Below are positions 50,066-62,096 of a stretch of DNA of 64,000 nucleotides, piece by piece. The DNA comes from Otis tarda. Lineage: Eukaryota; Chordata; Aves; Otidiformes; Otididae. Positions within the stretch are counted from its first letter, which is position 1; each line of letters starts with the position of its first letter. The DNA lies in NCBI GenBank assembly GCA_026413225.1, contig CM048555.1, forward strand, positions 75,895,785 to 75,959,784, written 5' to 3'. The position numbers and the translations under genes are program-made. Under the pieces are notes generated by a model. The model was given only the letters and a program-made list of their open reading frames with translations, had not been told where the DNA came from and did no database searches.

Positions 50066-52288
50066 TGCTCAGCCAACAGCTATGAGATGACAGAGTTTTG
50101 GGCCTGGGTTCACCACACTGGCCTCTGGATTTTGCAGGAGGCATCGCACTCCGCTCTGCAGAGTCGCTGCTCTCAGATGCGAAGCCGCTCCAGAGGAAGG
50201 GCCACAATTTGACCGAGTTGGCACACAGTGCTCCACAAAACTCAACATTTCAGGCATTAGTCATCTGCAAGCCCTCACACGACAGCGGTTCACTTATGAA
50301 GGAAGGGATTCCTTTCCCGTAAAAGTCCACAGTAACAATCACAAACCTAAAAAGCCCTTACACGGGTATGGATCTCAGTGGGACCAACCAGGCTACTTTC
50401 ACTGTTTGCGCAGAGCAGCGCTTTGATTATCAGTCATCTTCATTAGGAGCAGGGAGGGTGATTTTCCGAAGTGCCGGATGGCCTGGCAAGCACGACTGGT
50501 GCTGAAAGACGAAGGGACTTTTGCTCCTCAGCCAGCCAGGAACATCAAAGACTTTTTCATTCAGTTGCTGTTACGGCAGTACATGCACACACAACTGCTG
50601 TGAAGGTATCACAAGCCTTGGCGCAGGTCAAAGCTGCCTGACTCACACTGCAACTGCCTCCTGCAAACACAAAGTAGACAGCTTTCTAAAAAGTTTTTTA
50701 TCTATACACAACGCATGTTCTGTGCCCAACAGAAACGACGCAGAAATTGCCACGTGAGATTTTTGTGAAGCATGTTGTGCAAGATGTCGGATGAGATTAA
50801 AGCACAACCGCTTTCCAGCTGCCTGCATTGCAGTCAGGAGATGCCAATTTGAAGAAAAGTGCAAAATTGAGATGAGAGTATATCAAAATTTATATACTGA
50901 AAAAAAAAAAACCTCTTTAGGTCCAGGATGGAAATTTATGTTTCCCAGAACAGCCACAGCCTAGATCACAAAAAATCTCAGTTCAAGCCCTGTAGTAAAT
51001 CAGCGAGAACAAGACTTTCATATTTTCTCACAGCTCCAGCACACACACGGATGCACCTCTAAAAGCTTTCCCTCTGTCTCTGGCCTGAGAAACACTGACT
51101 TTATAATAATAAAGAGCTCTAAGAAGCAAGACTGGGAGAGAACCACTTCAATCTAGCTAATCTGGTAAGAACTACCTTCCCACCCGCTCCAGTGATTTCC
51201 CTCCCATGGAACAGGCTGGTGCACCTTTCTGTCTCTTTTGGGTTTTTTCCTTGCCAAAACACCAACTAACTCCAAAATACAATGGAAAAACTGAAAATCC
51301 TATTTATAATAAGAAAACCCAAATGATCTCTTTTGCCTTTCAAGTCTAGGAAAGATGTTTCTTGCTTCCAAAAGTCTTAAATTTTAGGATCAAAGTCTAT
51401 AGTGTTTTTTATAGGGCAGCACACCGCAGTGCTAAGTCTTGGTTAAGGTAAGATACAACAGGTAAATGCAAATCTGCAAAGGAGAAGGGGTGAGACAGGA
51501 AAAGGGCTATTATAACTTTGTACCATGAAACAAAAGGATAAAATAAAGCAAAATGCATTACAACTCTTCCTAGGTTTTTTGTTTTATGTTGCTTGTTTGT
51601 TTGGTTTTTCCTTAAGCGTTAACAAGAAAATAAATGAAGATATGTAGTCATGAGGTGTATGTCCATGGTTCCCTCTAAAAAGGCACATTCACCCTCCTCT
51701 GCTCTCAGTAGGTTTTTATGGAGCAATTGGAAGACTCTATTTTCAAAGCCAGGACTCAAGTCGGTTAATCGTTACACCTCTTTGTCTTGCCTTTTCTTTC
51801 CACGAGAAACAGCTAGAAGTTTGGAGGAAGGAGCCTTAGGGCTGCAACAGATGTCACAAGCAACTTCCTACAAATTAGAAAAGGAAAGTAACCCCCTCAG
51901 GTTAATTACAGGGAGAGGCCACACACGGAGCTGTGTAATGAGCCTGTGGGATGGAGAGAAGGCAACTGCTTCATATTGGATTTCAAGAGACGGAGCATGA
52001 AATCTCTCGTGCTGACTACATGCTTTCACACTGCCAGAGCAATGCCTTCTCCTCCGGGGAGGACACAAGCCACGCTGTCTGGGGCAGGCGGCGGAACTAA
52101 GGATGGATACACTTAACATTGCTCGGCTACCTTCCGACGACATCCCTGAGCGTAGATGTCTTCCCGGCAGACGGCTATCACAGCAGCCTGCCCTCTGCCG
52201 CGCAGCACGCTGGGGCTTTGCACCTGCCTCCCTATTTACACAGGTGCAAGGTAGGTAGAAAGCCATGGCCTAAGGACTAACGCCTAAA

Positions 52289-52410
52289 GACTGGGACTTG
52301 GCTGACCTGGATGTTGTTATTTTCCTGGTAGGATGAATAGGCCAAAGTCTTTTCATCTTTCTCTGCCTCATTTCCCCATCTATATAATGAAGACAGTGGT
52401 ATTTATCTTT
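52289..52410 (+). mobile_element. MIR SINE, plus orientation
   Basis: GACTGGGACTTGGCTGACCTGG, then CCTGG, CAAAGTC, CTCTGCCTCATTTCCCCATC, TATAATGAAGACAGTGGTAT and TTATC reproduce MIR from the 'gactgggagtcaggagacctggg' box to the 'cctcagtttcctcatctgtaaaatgaggataat' tail. A T-run follows. Confidence 0.72.
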
Positions 52411-53650
52411 TTTTTTTCTTTTAATAAAGTAGTTAGATTTTCACTAAAGAAAAGCACCAGAACAATTGCCAAAGAGTTCCGAGAGAGCATAGGTTCTGGC
52501 TTTTTTCTCTCTTCTCTTTTTCTTTTCCATTCCCCTTCTCCCCAACAGCTTGGTCCAGGCTTGTCTGAGAGTCCACATTTCATGGAAGTTTCCTTAGCGA
52601 TCGGGTCACGTTAAAAAGTCACAGATGCTCATTTAGAGTAAATTGGTGTAGCTAAGCAATTGCAACTCAGCCGTGAACCTTTGCTGAAGAATCAGCCCTG
52701 TGTTTCCTTCCACTAAAATACAGATCCATGGTCAGGTTAGCATGACCTGACAACAAACCCAGCAACGACGAAAACAACCCTGAATGAGCCAGCTAGCGTG
52801 CCTAGAAGATTTATTTTAGTGGAGGGGGAAACAGCTTGATGTTTACTTCAAGTATGATTAGCAGATTCAGAGTTTAAGCGACAGTTAATGTCATCCACAA
52901 ACCAGGAGAATCCTGGCAAAAACTGAGCTACGGCTTCACCTGGAAAGGCATCGCTGTCATCAGAGGAGAGTTTGGTGGGATCCAGGCAACGCTGCATGGG
53001 CATAGCGAATCTCCTACTGCCAGGACGGCCACGTGTGGTTGTTCCTGAAGAAGTAGGGATAAGTAACTGCATGTTTTAGTGAACTCGTACAGTGGCCAGG
53101 AGGAATGGAAAAGCTCAAGATTTCCAGTCCAAAAGGGACATTTTGTTGACATTCCATCTTGTGGGGGAAAAAAAAAAGTGAAATATTTTGGGTTTGATCC
53201 AGTGCAGATCAGAAGTTTTTTTCATCTCAAAAAAAAACCAAAGGGAGATAGATCTGCCATCCTTTGGACAGCTGTAATCACAGCCTCTTCCAGTAACATC
53301 TTCCCAGCTGTGCGCACACCACTTCTAACACTTCTGTTGACGCTGTGCTCAAAACAGGTGCCAAGCAGAAAGGTCAGAATTGTTTCAAACTTCTCATAAA
53401 GCATGACCAGTGCAGATTAACACACAGCTCCTTGACTGACAAAAGCACCAAGCAGTGATTGCGGCAGTGGATTTTCATCCACACCTACCACTTCCAAGAG
53501 CACAGGAAGATATTCACAAATACGCTAAAACCGACTAGGGGTCAAAAATTACCCAATGAATATTAAATGACTTTCGATTTTTTTCCACGCCTAAAGACAA
53601 ATAAACAATCTCCAGACTTGAATTGCCGGTTTGCATGTCATCCTACTTAC

Positions 53651-53754
53651 CACTTCTTCCGAAAAAAGGCGCATCAAATCCACCCTGGTTTCAGCAGGTA
53701 GATTAGAGGCTAAGTAAAACTGGTTCTCTTGAGCAGGATTAGCTTGAGGTGCTT
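53651..53754 (-). other. Exon-like open stretch, 104 nt (unconfirmed)
   Basis: Minus strand: a modest acceptor (ATTGTCTCAG) and a strong donor (GAAGTG|GTAAGT) enclose 34 complete codons with no stop. The peptide runs APQANPAQENQF then YLASNLPAETRV then DLMRLFSEEV. Composition is protein-like, but I recognise no family. It enters in phase 1 and leaves in phase 0, so it would shift frame if spliced to the FGFRL1 Ig1 exon. It could be a 5' non-coding FGFRL1 exon, part of an unrelated transcript, or chance. Confidence 0.22.
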
Positions 53755-54397
53755 CTGAGACAATCTGTCTGCCTTCCAGGCACCCTCTAAATACTTAGAG
53801 GCACCCATTTGTCATCACTGCTGCATTACCCTTGCAAAATGCATCATCCTTACATGATGGAGCTACCCGATCTGCAGGGTGGGAGCGTGCATGCCTGTTA
53901 CCTTGCGTGTTTATCTACTAGGGAGGAAAATAGTTTGCGGCCTGCATATTTCAAGCTGAATACCCAAAGTGTGCAGATATTACAGGGAGACACATTGCTG
54001 AACTCTGCCCACCCGGTCCCAACGGTGCAGGACAGCACCCAGCTGAGCTACAGGAATGTGGCATGGGAGGTCTTCCCAAAAATGACCATTCAGCAGAGTT
54101 GAATGAGCAGTTTCCATTTCTTGCAGCAGATGTGAGGGGCACAAACAGTCCACCTGGGTGATTATCAATGTGAAGCGCAACAGGATGGCAAGGCATCCTG
54201 GAAAACTGAAAAAATACAGCTAGTCTTGTTCATACTTGCACCAAATTTTCTTGGGCTCAAAGGATTTCTCTAAGATTTAAACAAATAACAGGACTAGAAG
54301 GTTTTAAGAAGCTCCCATGGGCTCGTACGGGGCTGAATCCAGCCCCTAGTGCAGTCAATAATTTTTTTTTAAATTATCTCCAATTTAAACACAGCTA

Positions 54398-54432
54398 TCA
54401 CGATTTACACCCACTGAGGATCGCTCACCCCG
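54398..54432. repeat. Fragment of the GATTTACACC...GAGGATC ancient repeat
   Basis: CACGATTTACACCCACTGAG followed by GATC matches one end of the same palindromic amniote repeat proposed at 16.95 kb and 62.0 kb. Short, low certainty. Confidence 0.35.
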
Positions 54433-57400
54433 ACTTTAACGGGAACATGACCAGGCGGCTTGCCAGCGCTTCTGGCTTTGCCATAGCAGGAGCGACGTTC
54501 AGGTATGCGTGACCACTCGCCATCAGATTTTTTTAGCTTTGAAGTCAGAGCGCTTTGCTCTCCTTCCACAAACCATTTTCACTCGAAACAATAACTATTT
54601 AAATGTGAGTCTCCCCAGCGACATTTCGGATTTTTTTTTATTCCTCTGTCGATGATAAAGTATAGTTACATGACAAAAAGAGAGAGACCTGCCTGGTCCA
54701 TAGTACCTATTCAGCACAGGATGGATACCCTAACGCTCAACCACCTCCGTCATTTTTCAGCGCCGTGAGAGAAGGGATCAGTGGCTTTACCCAATATTAT
54801 ATTAAAAAACTAAAAAGAATTAAATTGAGCAAATGACTCTTTTTGCTGAAAATCTCATTAAGCTCCTCCCTACAAGAACCACTAAATGTTGTCTTTCGGG
54901 CTGCTAGAGGCTTGAACGCAACTTGTGGACCTCATCCTGCCTCTTCAGAGCAAAAGATAACACCTGCGGGAAGCCGGCAAAAGGTTAAAACCTGGTACCT
55001 CTGTGTTTTCCTAAGAGCAGAGCTTGGCACCAGAACAGAGGCTGTGAACAATGGCAGGAGCATTGCGCGTGTTTTCTTTTCCCTTAAAGTAACATTTTTG
55101 CTGCAGTGTCATCTTTCTGCTCAGCCAAGCAGGCGCTCTGGGTCAAATCAGCTGCGTGAGCCATCAGCAGATTTTTCTGGCCCTTTCAAAAGATCTTCAG
55201 GCATTGTATGAAGAAGCCAAATCAGTGAAAAAACAGGAAAAAAAAAAAAAGTGGACAGACTGCCCACACGTTTTACCGGTCAGGCGCTCGCATGACTGTG
55301 AAATAATCGGCATTCTTTTGGTGATATGTAGCAGCTTTAAACCAGCTATCTGGCTTCCCTCTCTGGAAAACAGTGTGCTTTCTCGAAAAAAAAGCTAAAA
55401 CCAGGGTATTACAGCCTGACAGCTTCAAAACTCCTCAGACCTCCCGTAGGAATCGCGCACAAAAGAGCAGGCTATTCCCCAGGGCTGGATGTCAGGGAAA
55501 CAGACCCTCTGATGGAAAACCCTGGGGGAAGGCATACTTCCATTTATACCATCTTTTATGTTTTGACTAAGTGGCTTGTTTATAATCGTTGGGTTTAGGT
55601 GAGAGAGGCTTCACCTCTCCTCACAGTTCCTGTAATGCAGCAATAAGAGCTTTGGGGCCTGTTGGGTCACTTCGCAAATAGAGAAGAGAGGAGAAAAATT
55701 TCTTTGAGTATTTCACATATTTTGGCAAGCATCCTCCAGCGGGCACGGACACAAATAGCGTGGAGGACAGTCCCACTTTCACAGCCATTTGCACAAACCA
55801 TACCCTTTTCTAGGAGCTACCATGAACCAGCAGAGCAGAGACAGAAGAAGCACTGACCAAACTTCATCGCTATTTGCCAAGACTTCCGTAAAAAAACCAA
55901 TATTTTTAAAATTAAGCAGCAATTTTATAAAGAAACAGCATTTTTAAGAAACCCCACCTTTTCAATACAAAACTTCTTCAAGGGCTATTCCTATCCCAAA
56001 CAAAAGAAACTGAAGAGTCACATATGGGACTTCCACACATAATAGCTACCACAAGTCTCTGTGGTTATGGTGAAAATCAACAGGTTGTTAAAATTGATGA
56101 AGACAAAAGTTTAATTGCTCATAATTTTGCCAAACAGAATTGTCTGGGCTAAGATTTTCCCATGCCTGGGACATGTAACTACATTCTTATGAGAGAAAAA
56201 TAGTAGGAGAACATCTAATTAGAAATTCTATGATTTGGCATACGCACACACGAGCTGAATTAAGGCAGAAAAGGACATTTTCTTCAATTCCTTGTTTTGC
56301 AACCTTCATAACTCGTTTGATGTAATTTTATTTATTTGTAGATATGTTCAATGGATGGATAAGTCAATGCTAATTCCTAGTACTTATGAAGCAGAGGAGT
56401 TGAACTAACAATTTCTGCACATTAAATAACAGATAAAGACCTTAGTTTCTATTTGTATGGTACTAAAAGAGTGGCCCTCAAACTCATGCCCTCCCTGCTG
56501 CCTCTTCTCATATGAACTTCCTCCAGCTTGCACTGTAGTGAAAGACAGATAAAATCATTTCTAAATGAGACTGAGACCAGAAATGCAAATCAGAAGAGGA
56601 GGAAGTCATCAGAAAGGGGTCTTCATACCAATTCGGGAGGTTATCAGGTCTTTACCTGCCTGGTAATCAATCCTGGTGCCTGATCAACTTCAGGGGATGG
56701 ACCCAGAAGGAGCACAAAGGCTCTTTATTCCTTTGGCTCGTGTTGTGACTTTGCTATAAAGCTTAATTCGTTGGGAAGGGCAAGGTGGAGCTGGACATAG
56801 GGCCTATCGGGTAACGTTAATGTTCAGCCAAGATATGGACCTTGTGTTTGAACAAGACAGACAGTCTTTGAAGAACATAATCTGCGTTGCCAACAATGGC
56901 TGGAGTGAAAGGAACTCGCTCTGGTTACCTTATAGGATGGACTGGTAAAGTATAGTTGGATTCTTATCAAGATGTTGGGTTTGGGGTTTTTTTAATCATT
57001 GATTCATATGGTAATGGCTGTGAATACAAAATGTGAGGTCTTCAAAGGGAGGAAACACGAGAAGAGTATAGTTTTACCCAGTTCATGTTAAGGTTGCACA
57101 CTTTTGTTCTGGGTGATTTTTTTCATATATAAACCCTGCTATCCTCACAGAGACTAATCCTCCTCACGTCTTTTCAGATTCCCTCCAATTCCAGTTGGAT
57201 ACAGGCTCGTCAGCAGAAGCGAAAAGCAGCAGCCCTCCTGGGGTGCTGTGTTTCTCGGATTGACCTTAGCCCTGTTTACCCTTGCTTCGAAAGTTTGGGC
57301 CAACATCTGCTAAATAAATGGGAGTGCTGGGGCGATGGGGAGAGGGAGGAGGAGTTAAAAACAAACGGGATTGTTCTGAAATGAGACAGATGCTAGAGGA

Positions 57401-59584
57401 GTTCTAGGGAGACTGGGGTGGGTCAGAATACGGATGCAATTCCCTTTGGATCAACAGAAAGCCTTCCTCTGACATCTCTGATCCAGTTTCGAAGCATGCA
57501 GAACATACCTGTCCAAAGGCAGTGTTTCCAATTCAGTTTCGAAGCACTCTTCAAAACACCCAGCCAAGTCACACATATACTTCATCCCTGCGTGCAGTAG
57601 TGGATTTGCTCATACAGTATGTTTAAACAGGGTAGCAGCTTACATTTAACATAGCAGAATCTGTTTCCTTCCTAGCTAAATTCAAGTTAATCAACCAAAC
57701 GGCAGCCAGCTGCAAGCATGGGAGCTAGAAAGGTGTTTTCAAAGCTGACGGTGTCTTCATTCCAACACATCATGGTTTAGCCCCTCACTACCAGCAACCA
57801 CAGCATGTCACAAGCCATCACAGCTCCTCCCTGATACAAGAGGTGCCTGACTACATCACTCTTTGGACTTTAGGGCTGTCCACAGCATCACTATGCTGTG
57901 GTCATGCCTCCCTCCAGGTTGTTTGCCAGGGGCACGAGAATCAAAGTTCACTTACTCTTAGTGAGTGTAAATGGACATGGGGATGCTCAGCACTTTGCTG
58001 AAGAAGCTCAGTACCTTGCTGGATCAGACACACACGTATTGCCTCACACCTACACCTTCCCAATTTGAACATCTTGCCAGCCAGACTATCATCTTGGCAC
58101 TAACTCTGAAAAGCAGTAAACACCGTATGAGAAAACATGTACTTCTTCTGCCCGCAGTCAGGAGTAAACCATAATTATTGGAAGGGAAGAGAAGGGAAAA
58201 GGGGGCTGTCCTACAAGGTATTACCACTGTAATGATGAGGCTGCGTAAGAGTGATCCCAGGAGGCTTCAGTGTAGACAATAAATATGGGAAAACCTGCAG
58301 CTTCTTAAGGTTTCAGAGGATGCTTTAGCGTGGCCACAGCATGCTTTGTTGTAGCAGCTATATTCACACTAGGAAGCCACTGACAGTATAGCATACCACT
58401 ATATACCAGTAAAGCACTCCTTAAATAACTGCATCCTCAGTATTCGGCATATGTCTTTAAAGCATCAGGATTAACATCCCTTAAAAAAGAAAAACTGAGT
58501 AATATGAGAGCAGATATTCCCATTATCAACATATCTACATATTTTTTAATCTCAACCAGCACGTGGCCCTGTTATTATCTCATGGCGGTATGTTCTAGAG
58601 CTTATCTAGACTAACTTTGCTTTTCATCACCTTCAGAGTTCCCTGAATATTTCCTTGTTGGTCTGCCATGCTGCCTTTGGCTTACTGGACAGCTTCTGTT
58701 CATACTCAAGGCATCCGAGAAACAGATCCCAGCTGACTCAAAGAGACTGTCTAGGAAAAAAAAAGGCCAACGAAGCCCTCCTTGACAGCAAGCTGCTTGA
58801 TTCTCTTTTGCATACATAGCAATAGTGAGGCTGGCACAGAGTCATCTGAGGTGAATACAAGCCCAATAATACAATCTTGGTACTATACAGGGCTTTATAG
58901 CAAACCTCAAAGCCCCGAGCAATCAAAGTAGCCAAGAAAATTGGGTAAAATGCAACATTTCTTAATGAAAGATACCAACCAAGTGGGAATCTGCTTTTGA
59001 TATGATAACTGACTTTCAAGACATGAAGACGTAATGCTGAGTTTGAACAAAGCTTTATAGGCTCATGCCAACCACACAGCAAAATGAAAATTAAGTGGAA
59101 CTCATCTTGTCTGAAAGCACCTCGCTGAGCCATCACGGAAATTTTCAGTGATCATGAGGAGAAGAGGACTGGTAAGGTGATTTAGTCAGTCAGTGATCGG
59201 GAAACCACCTGGCATTATGCTAAAAACAGCAACCCGCAGGAACTTGACTAGCAGAGTTCTTCCAAAAGGGTTCGCAGAGTGAATCTTGCTAAAGGACATC
59301 GCTAACCGTTTTGTCACCAGAGCACAGTATGGTGTTTAGAGGCTGGAAGGCTCTATCTCAGGGTCTCCAACCCAGTCACCACTCCAAGAACAGAGCTGGA
59401 TGCCATGTCTCTCCAGAGGAAGCCCGCTATAGCCAACCTGGTGCTTCCCAATCAAAGTATTTCTGTGAAGCAACATTATCCTTGTTTCACATCCAGGAAA
59501 CTCACGCACATGCTGGTGATGGCAAAGACAAAAGGGATTTCTCTCAGGTGAGTCAGGAAGACTGCTGATGCACAAATATTTAAA
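54433..59584. other. Intron without recognised gene
   Basis: 5.1 kb with small A runs and no supportable exon. Near 57.985-58.025 kb GCTCAGCACTTTGCTG and GCTCAGTACCTTGCTGG form a 22-bp-period imperfect repeat, reminiscent of old amniote repeat tails. Confidence 0.45.
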
Positions 59585-59640
59585 CCATAGTTTGCTAAGT
59601 CCCAGACGAGAATGGTAACCACTAAACCAGTCTTTCTCCC
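59585..59640 (-). mobile_element. Possible tRNA-derived SINE fragment
   Basis: On the minus strand GGTTTAGTGGTTACC, CATTCTCGTCTGGGACTTAG resembles the tRNA-related head of ancient amniote SINEs ('tagtggttagagcactcgcctgggact', A-box region included). No matching tail or poly(A) was seen. Confidence 0.4.
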
Positions 59641-60225
59641 TCTAGGTTACAAGTCCTTGAATTCCTCTCCTGGCACAGATCTCAGGTACATCAATCTCAC
59701 ATTGGGATATTTAAGGGCTTACAAAGCATTTTCTCTGCTGATGGTAAAGAGTTTGAAATGTATTACAAACAAAATCAATGAAAATTGCCAAGGAAACTCT
59801 ATTGATAACTGTCACAGTGGGAACTCCCTGAACTCTGTTTGTAGTCAAAAGCAGCAAAACAGTAACCTAAGCCTGTTCGGTTCACCTTTAAAAGAAGAAA
59901 ACTAGAAGAAGCAGGGCGTTGAAATCTGTGTCACTCGATAGCTCCTGGCAAACTCTTCTTGGCTTTATGGTTATGCTTCTAAATCCTCTCAATTTAATGG
60001 TGTAGGTTTCCCTATTTTTAGATCACAACTTAAGGCAGCTCTGCTTTTTCCCTTGCATTATTTTTTAACCAGACCATGGTCATTAAACTTAGCAGGAAAG
60101 GAGTAAGAGCATCCCTTAAATAAAAAAAAAAAACACCATACATATGGAATAACTACATATGAAGAAAGGAAATCGCTCCCAAGGGCTGACAGACCTCTTG
60201 AGTTTCCACTTTGCTAGCCCACAAG

Positions 60226-60491
60226 GCGGGTCTGGTGCTGGGACTCCCGAGACCCCAGCGGTGCCAGGGCGCTTGGCGGCTGACGGAGGAGCTGCCTTGG
60301 CACGAGCCTCCCGTCGAGCGCAGGTCACCAACAGGTCTGCGGCGAGCGTCAGTCCACAACGCTTCGGTTGGATTATAACCAAATAACTCCTGTTTTAATG
60401 CAATAGTCAGGGTGAATACAGCGCCTTGCGCCTCCTCTCTGTCTGGCTGCAGTCGGGCTGGGGGGGGGCTCTGCGCCGGGAGGGCACGCCG
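60226..60491. promoter_or_regulatory. CpG-dense block (candidate CpG island, enhancer or alternative promoter)
   Basis: I count 22 CpGs in about 265 bp, the densest stretch of the window, against a CpG-poor background. Just to the right lie GCAATTAG (homeodomain-like), AATGCATTTATCAAAACC and CCTTTGAAG (TCF/LEF-like) at 60544-60602. It sits upstream of the Ig1 exon on the FGFRL1 strand, so an alternative or non-coding first exon is possible. No donor of good quality was found on that strand. The 142-codon minus-strand frame here owes its length to GC content. Confidence 0.45.
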
Positions 60492-60946
60492 TCCTCCAGA
60501 TTGTTTTGAAACAACAAGAAAAAAGCTTATCGTAATCCTCCTGGCAATTAGAGCCCTGGCTGGCTGTAAAGTGTAATGCATTTATCAAAACCTCCTTTGA
60601 AGGCGCTGAGGGAAGTGAATTTGAAGCTGTTGGGGACTGCAGGAGTAAGAGAGCCCAGCTGCTCACAGGGAGCCTGAACTGGGGCGAGGGGGCAGAGGGA
60701 GGAGGGTGAATTCCCTCATCTGGGACATGCACTTTTTCCATCAGCCTGTTTGTGCAAGGACAAATAAAATGTTATCTCTCTCTCAGTGTATCTCTCGAAA
60801 GCTCAGCTGATTACAGCTGGCATGCTCCAGGGGCTCTTCCTGCAAGGTTCGCCAACAAGTTAGCCAGCCCTAGAGCCATAAATCATCCCAAAGCAGGCTG
60901 CTTCTCCCCTCCTCCCCATCAACGTGAGAAAAACCCAAGCTGGTTT

Positions 60947-60971
60947 AAAAAAAAAAAAAAAAAAAAAAAAA
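60947..60971. repeat. Poly(A) run, 25 A
   Basis: Longest mononucleotide run of the window; no AATAAA upstream and no flanking duplication seen. Confidence 0.9.
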
Positions 60972-62008
60972 GGAGAGAAAGTTGCCAGTTTCGTGAAATA
61001 CCAGGGGGACAAAACTGGCAGCTTTTGCCTTTTTTACAACATGCATCAGCAGCAGTTTCCCAGAGGCAATTCGTACACAGCGGCATGTTGAAGGGGATCA
61101 TCTCCCCTTGCCGTACAACGAGGCCCTGCCCAGCAGCGTGAGGTGGGATTACAGCAGTGCAGTCTTGTAAAAACCATCTAAAGTAACATGCTAGAGCAGT
61201 GTTCCCCGACCTCTACCACCACAGACTGGGTATTGGCATCTGATTAAATTCTCCAGGCCTCTTTCATTTCCCATCTAAGGCCCGCTGCTCTCTCCGCAGC
61301 CCTACAGACCTTGGGACACTGTCTTCCCTCTCCTCCCTCCTCACAATTACAAGTCACTTCTTTAGAGGGCAAGAGGGAGAAAATTGCTTATGATGCTCTC
61401 TCTCCTCATCTGCTTCCCTCTGACTGATGTGGGCATGCAACCTCTTTGGCCACAGGACACCCTCCTTCTCTTGGAGCACAGAACATCTTCCCTTTGAGCA
61501 GTATCCCAGGATATTTAAGCTGTAATGTTAGTGGTCTCCCCACGGCAACCAGGGAAGTTGATCATAACTCCATAGCTCTCCTACCACAGGGAAAAGAGCT
61601 GAGCCCAGCCCATGGTGCAGCCATCCAAGGCTACTGGGGCTCTTTGCAGGAAGATGTTGGCACATGCGCGCCCTCAGCAAGAAGGATGTCAGGATAGGGA
61701 GCGAATGCCAGGGAAGGATGGGAAGAAGCAGATGGGAAAGTTAAGATGAATTAAAGATTAATTAAGTTGTCCTGAGTAAACTGCCTGCAGAGAGTAGGAC
61801 CCCCATGCCATCCCCCTGCATCTCCTCCCTGCACAGGGTGGGATTTCTCTTTACTCCATATAGACATACAGTTCCACACCCCCTTCCAAAACAGCTTCTC
61901 TCCTCTGCAAGGTTTTGTTCATCCAAAACCACTGAACAATCATTGCCTTGAGTATTTTTTTAATCACTCCCAAATGCTTTTGTTTTGGGGCATTCCTGCT
62001 GAGATCCC

Positions 62009-62096
62009 AAGCTGGATTCTCCACTGGAGTAAATCAGCCCAGCTACACTAACTGGGCTGCTGATTTACATCTACCAGAGATCTGCCCTCCTCCCAG
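62009..62096. repeat. Ancient palindromic repeat with hairpin core
   Basis: GTAAATCAGC (62029-62038) and its exact reverse complement GCTGATTTAC (62059-62068) are separated by 20 bp that also pair in part (CCAG/CTGGG). Outer parts (GGATTCTCCACTGG left, CAGAGATCTGCC right) extend the symmetry imperfectly. This is the best preserved member of the family also suspected at 16.95 and 54.4 kb. Confidence 0.55.

Noticed and set aside
54421..54500. Minus-strand ATG-initiated short frame ending at GGG|GTGAGC, also considered as the signal-peptide exon
   Set aside because: No Leu-rich core and the phase is wrong; the sequence overlaps an old repeat end.
60153..60581. 142-codon minus-strand frame in the CpG-dense block
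   Set aside because: High GC removes stops in all frames; the peptide has no signal peptide or recognisable domain and no good donor.
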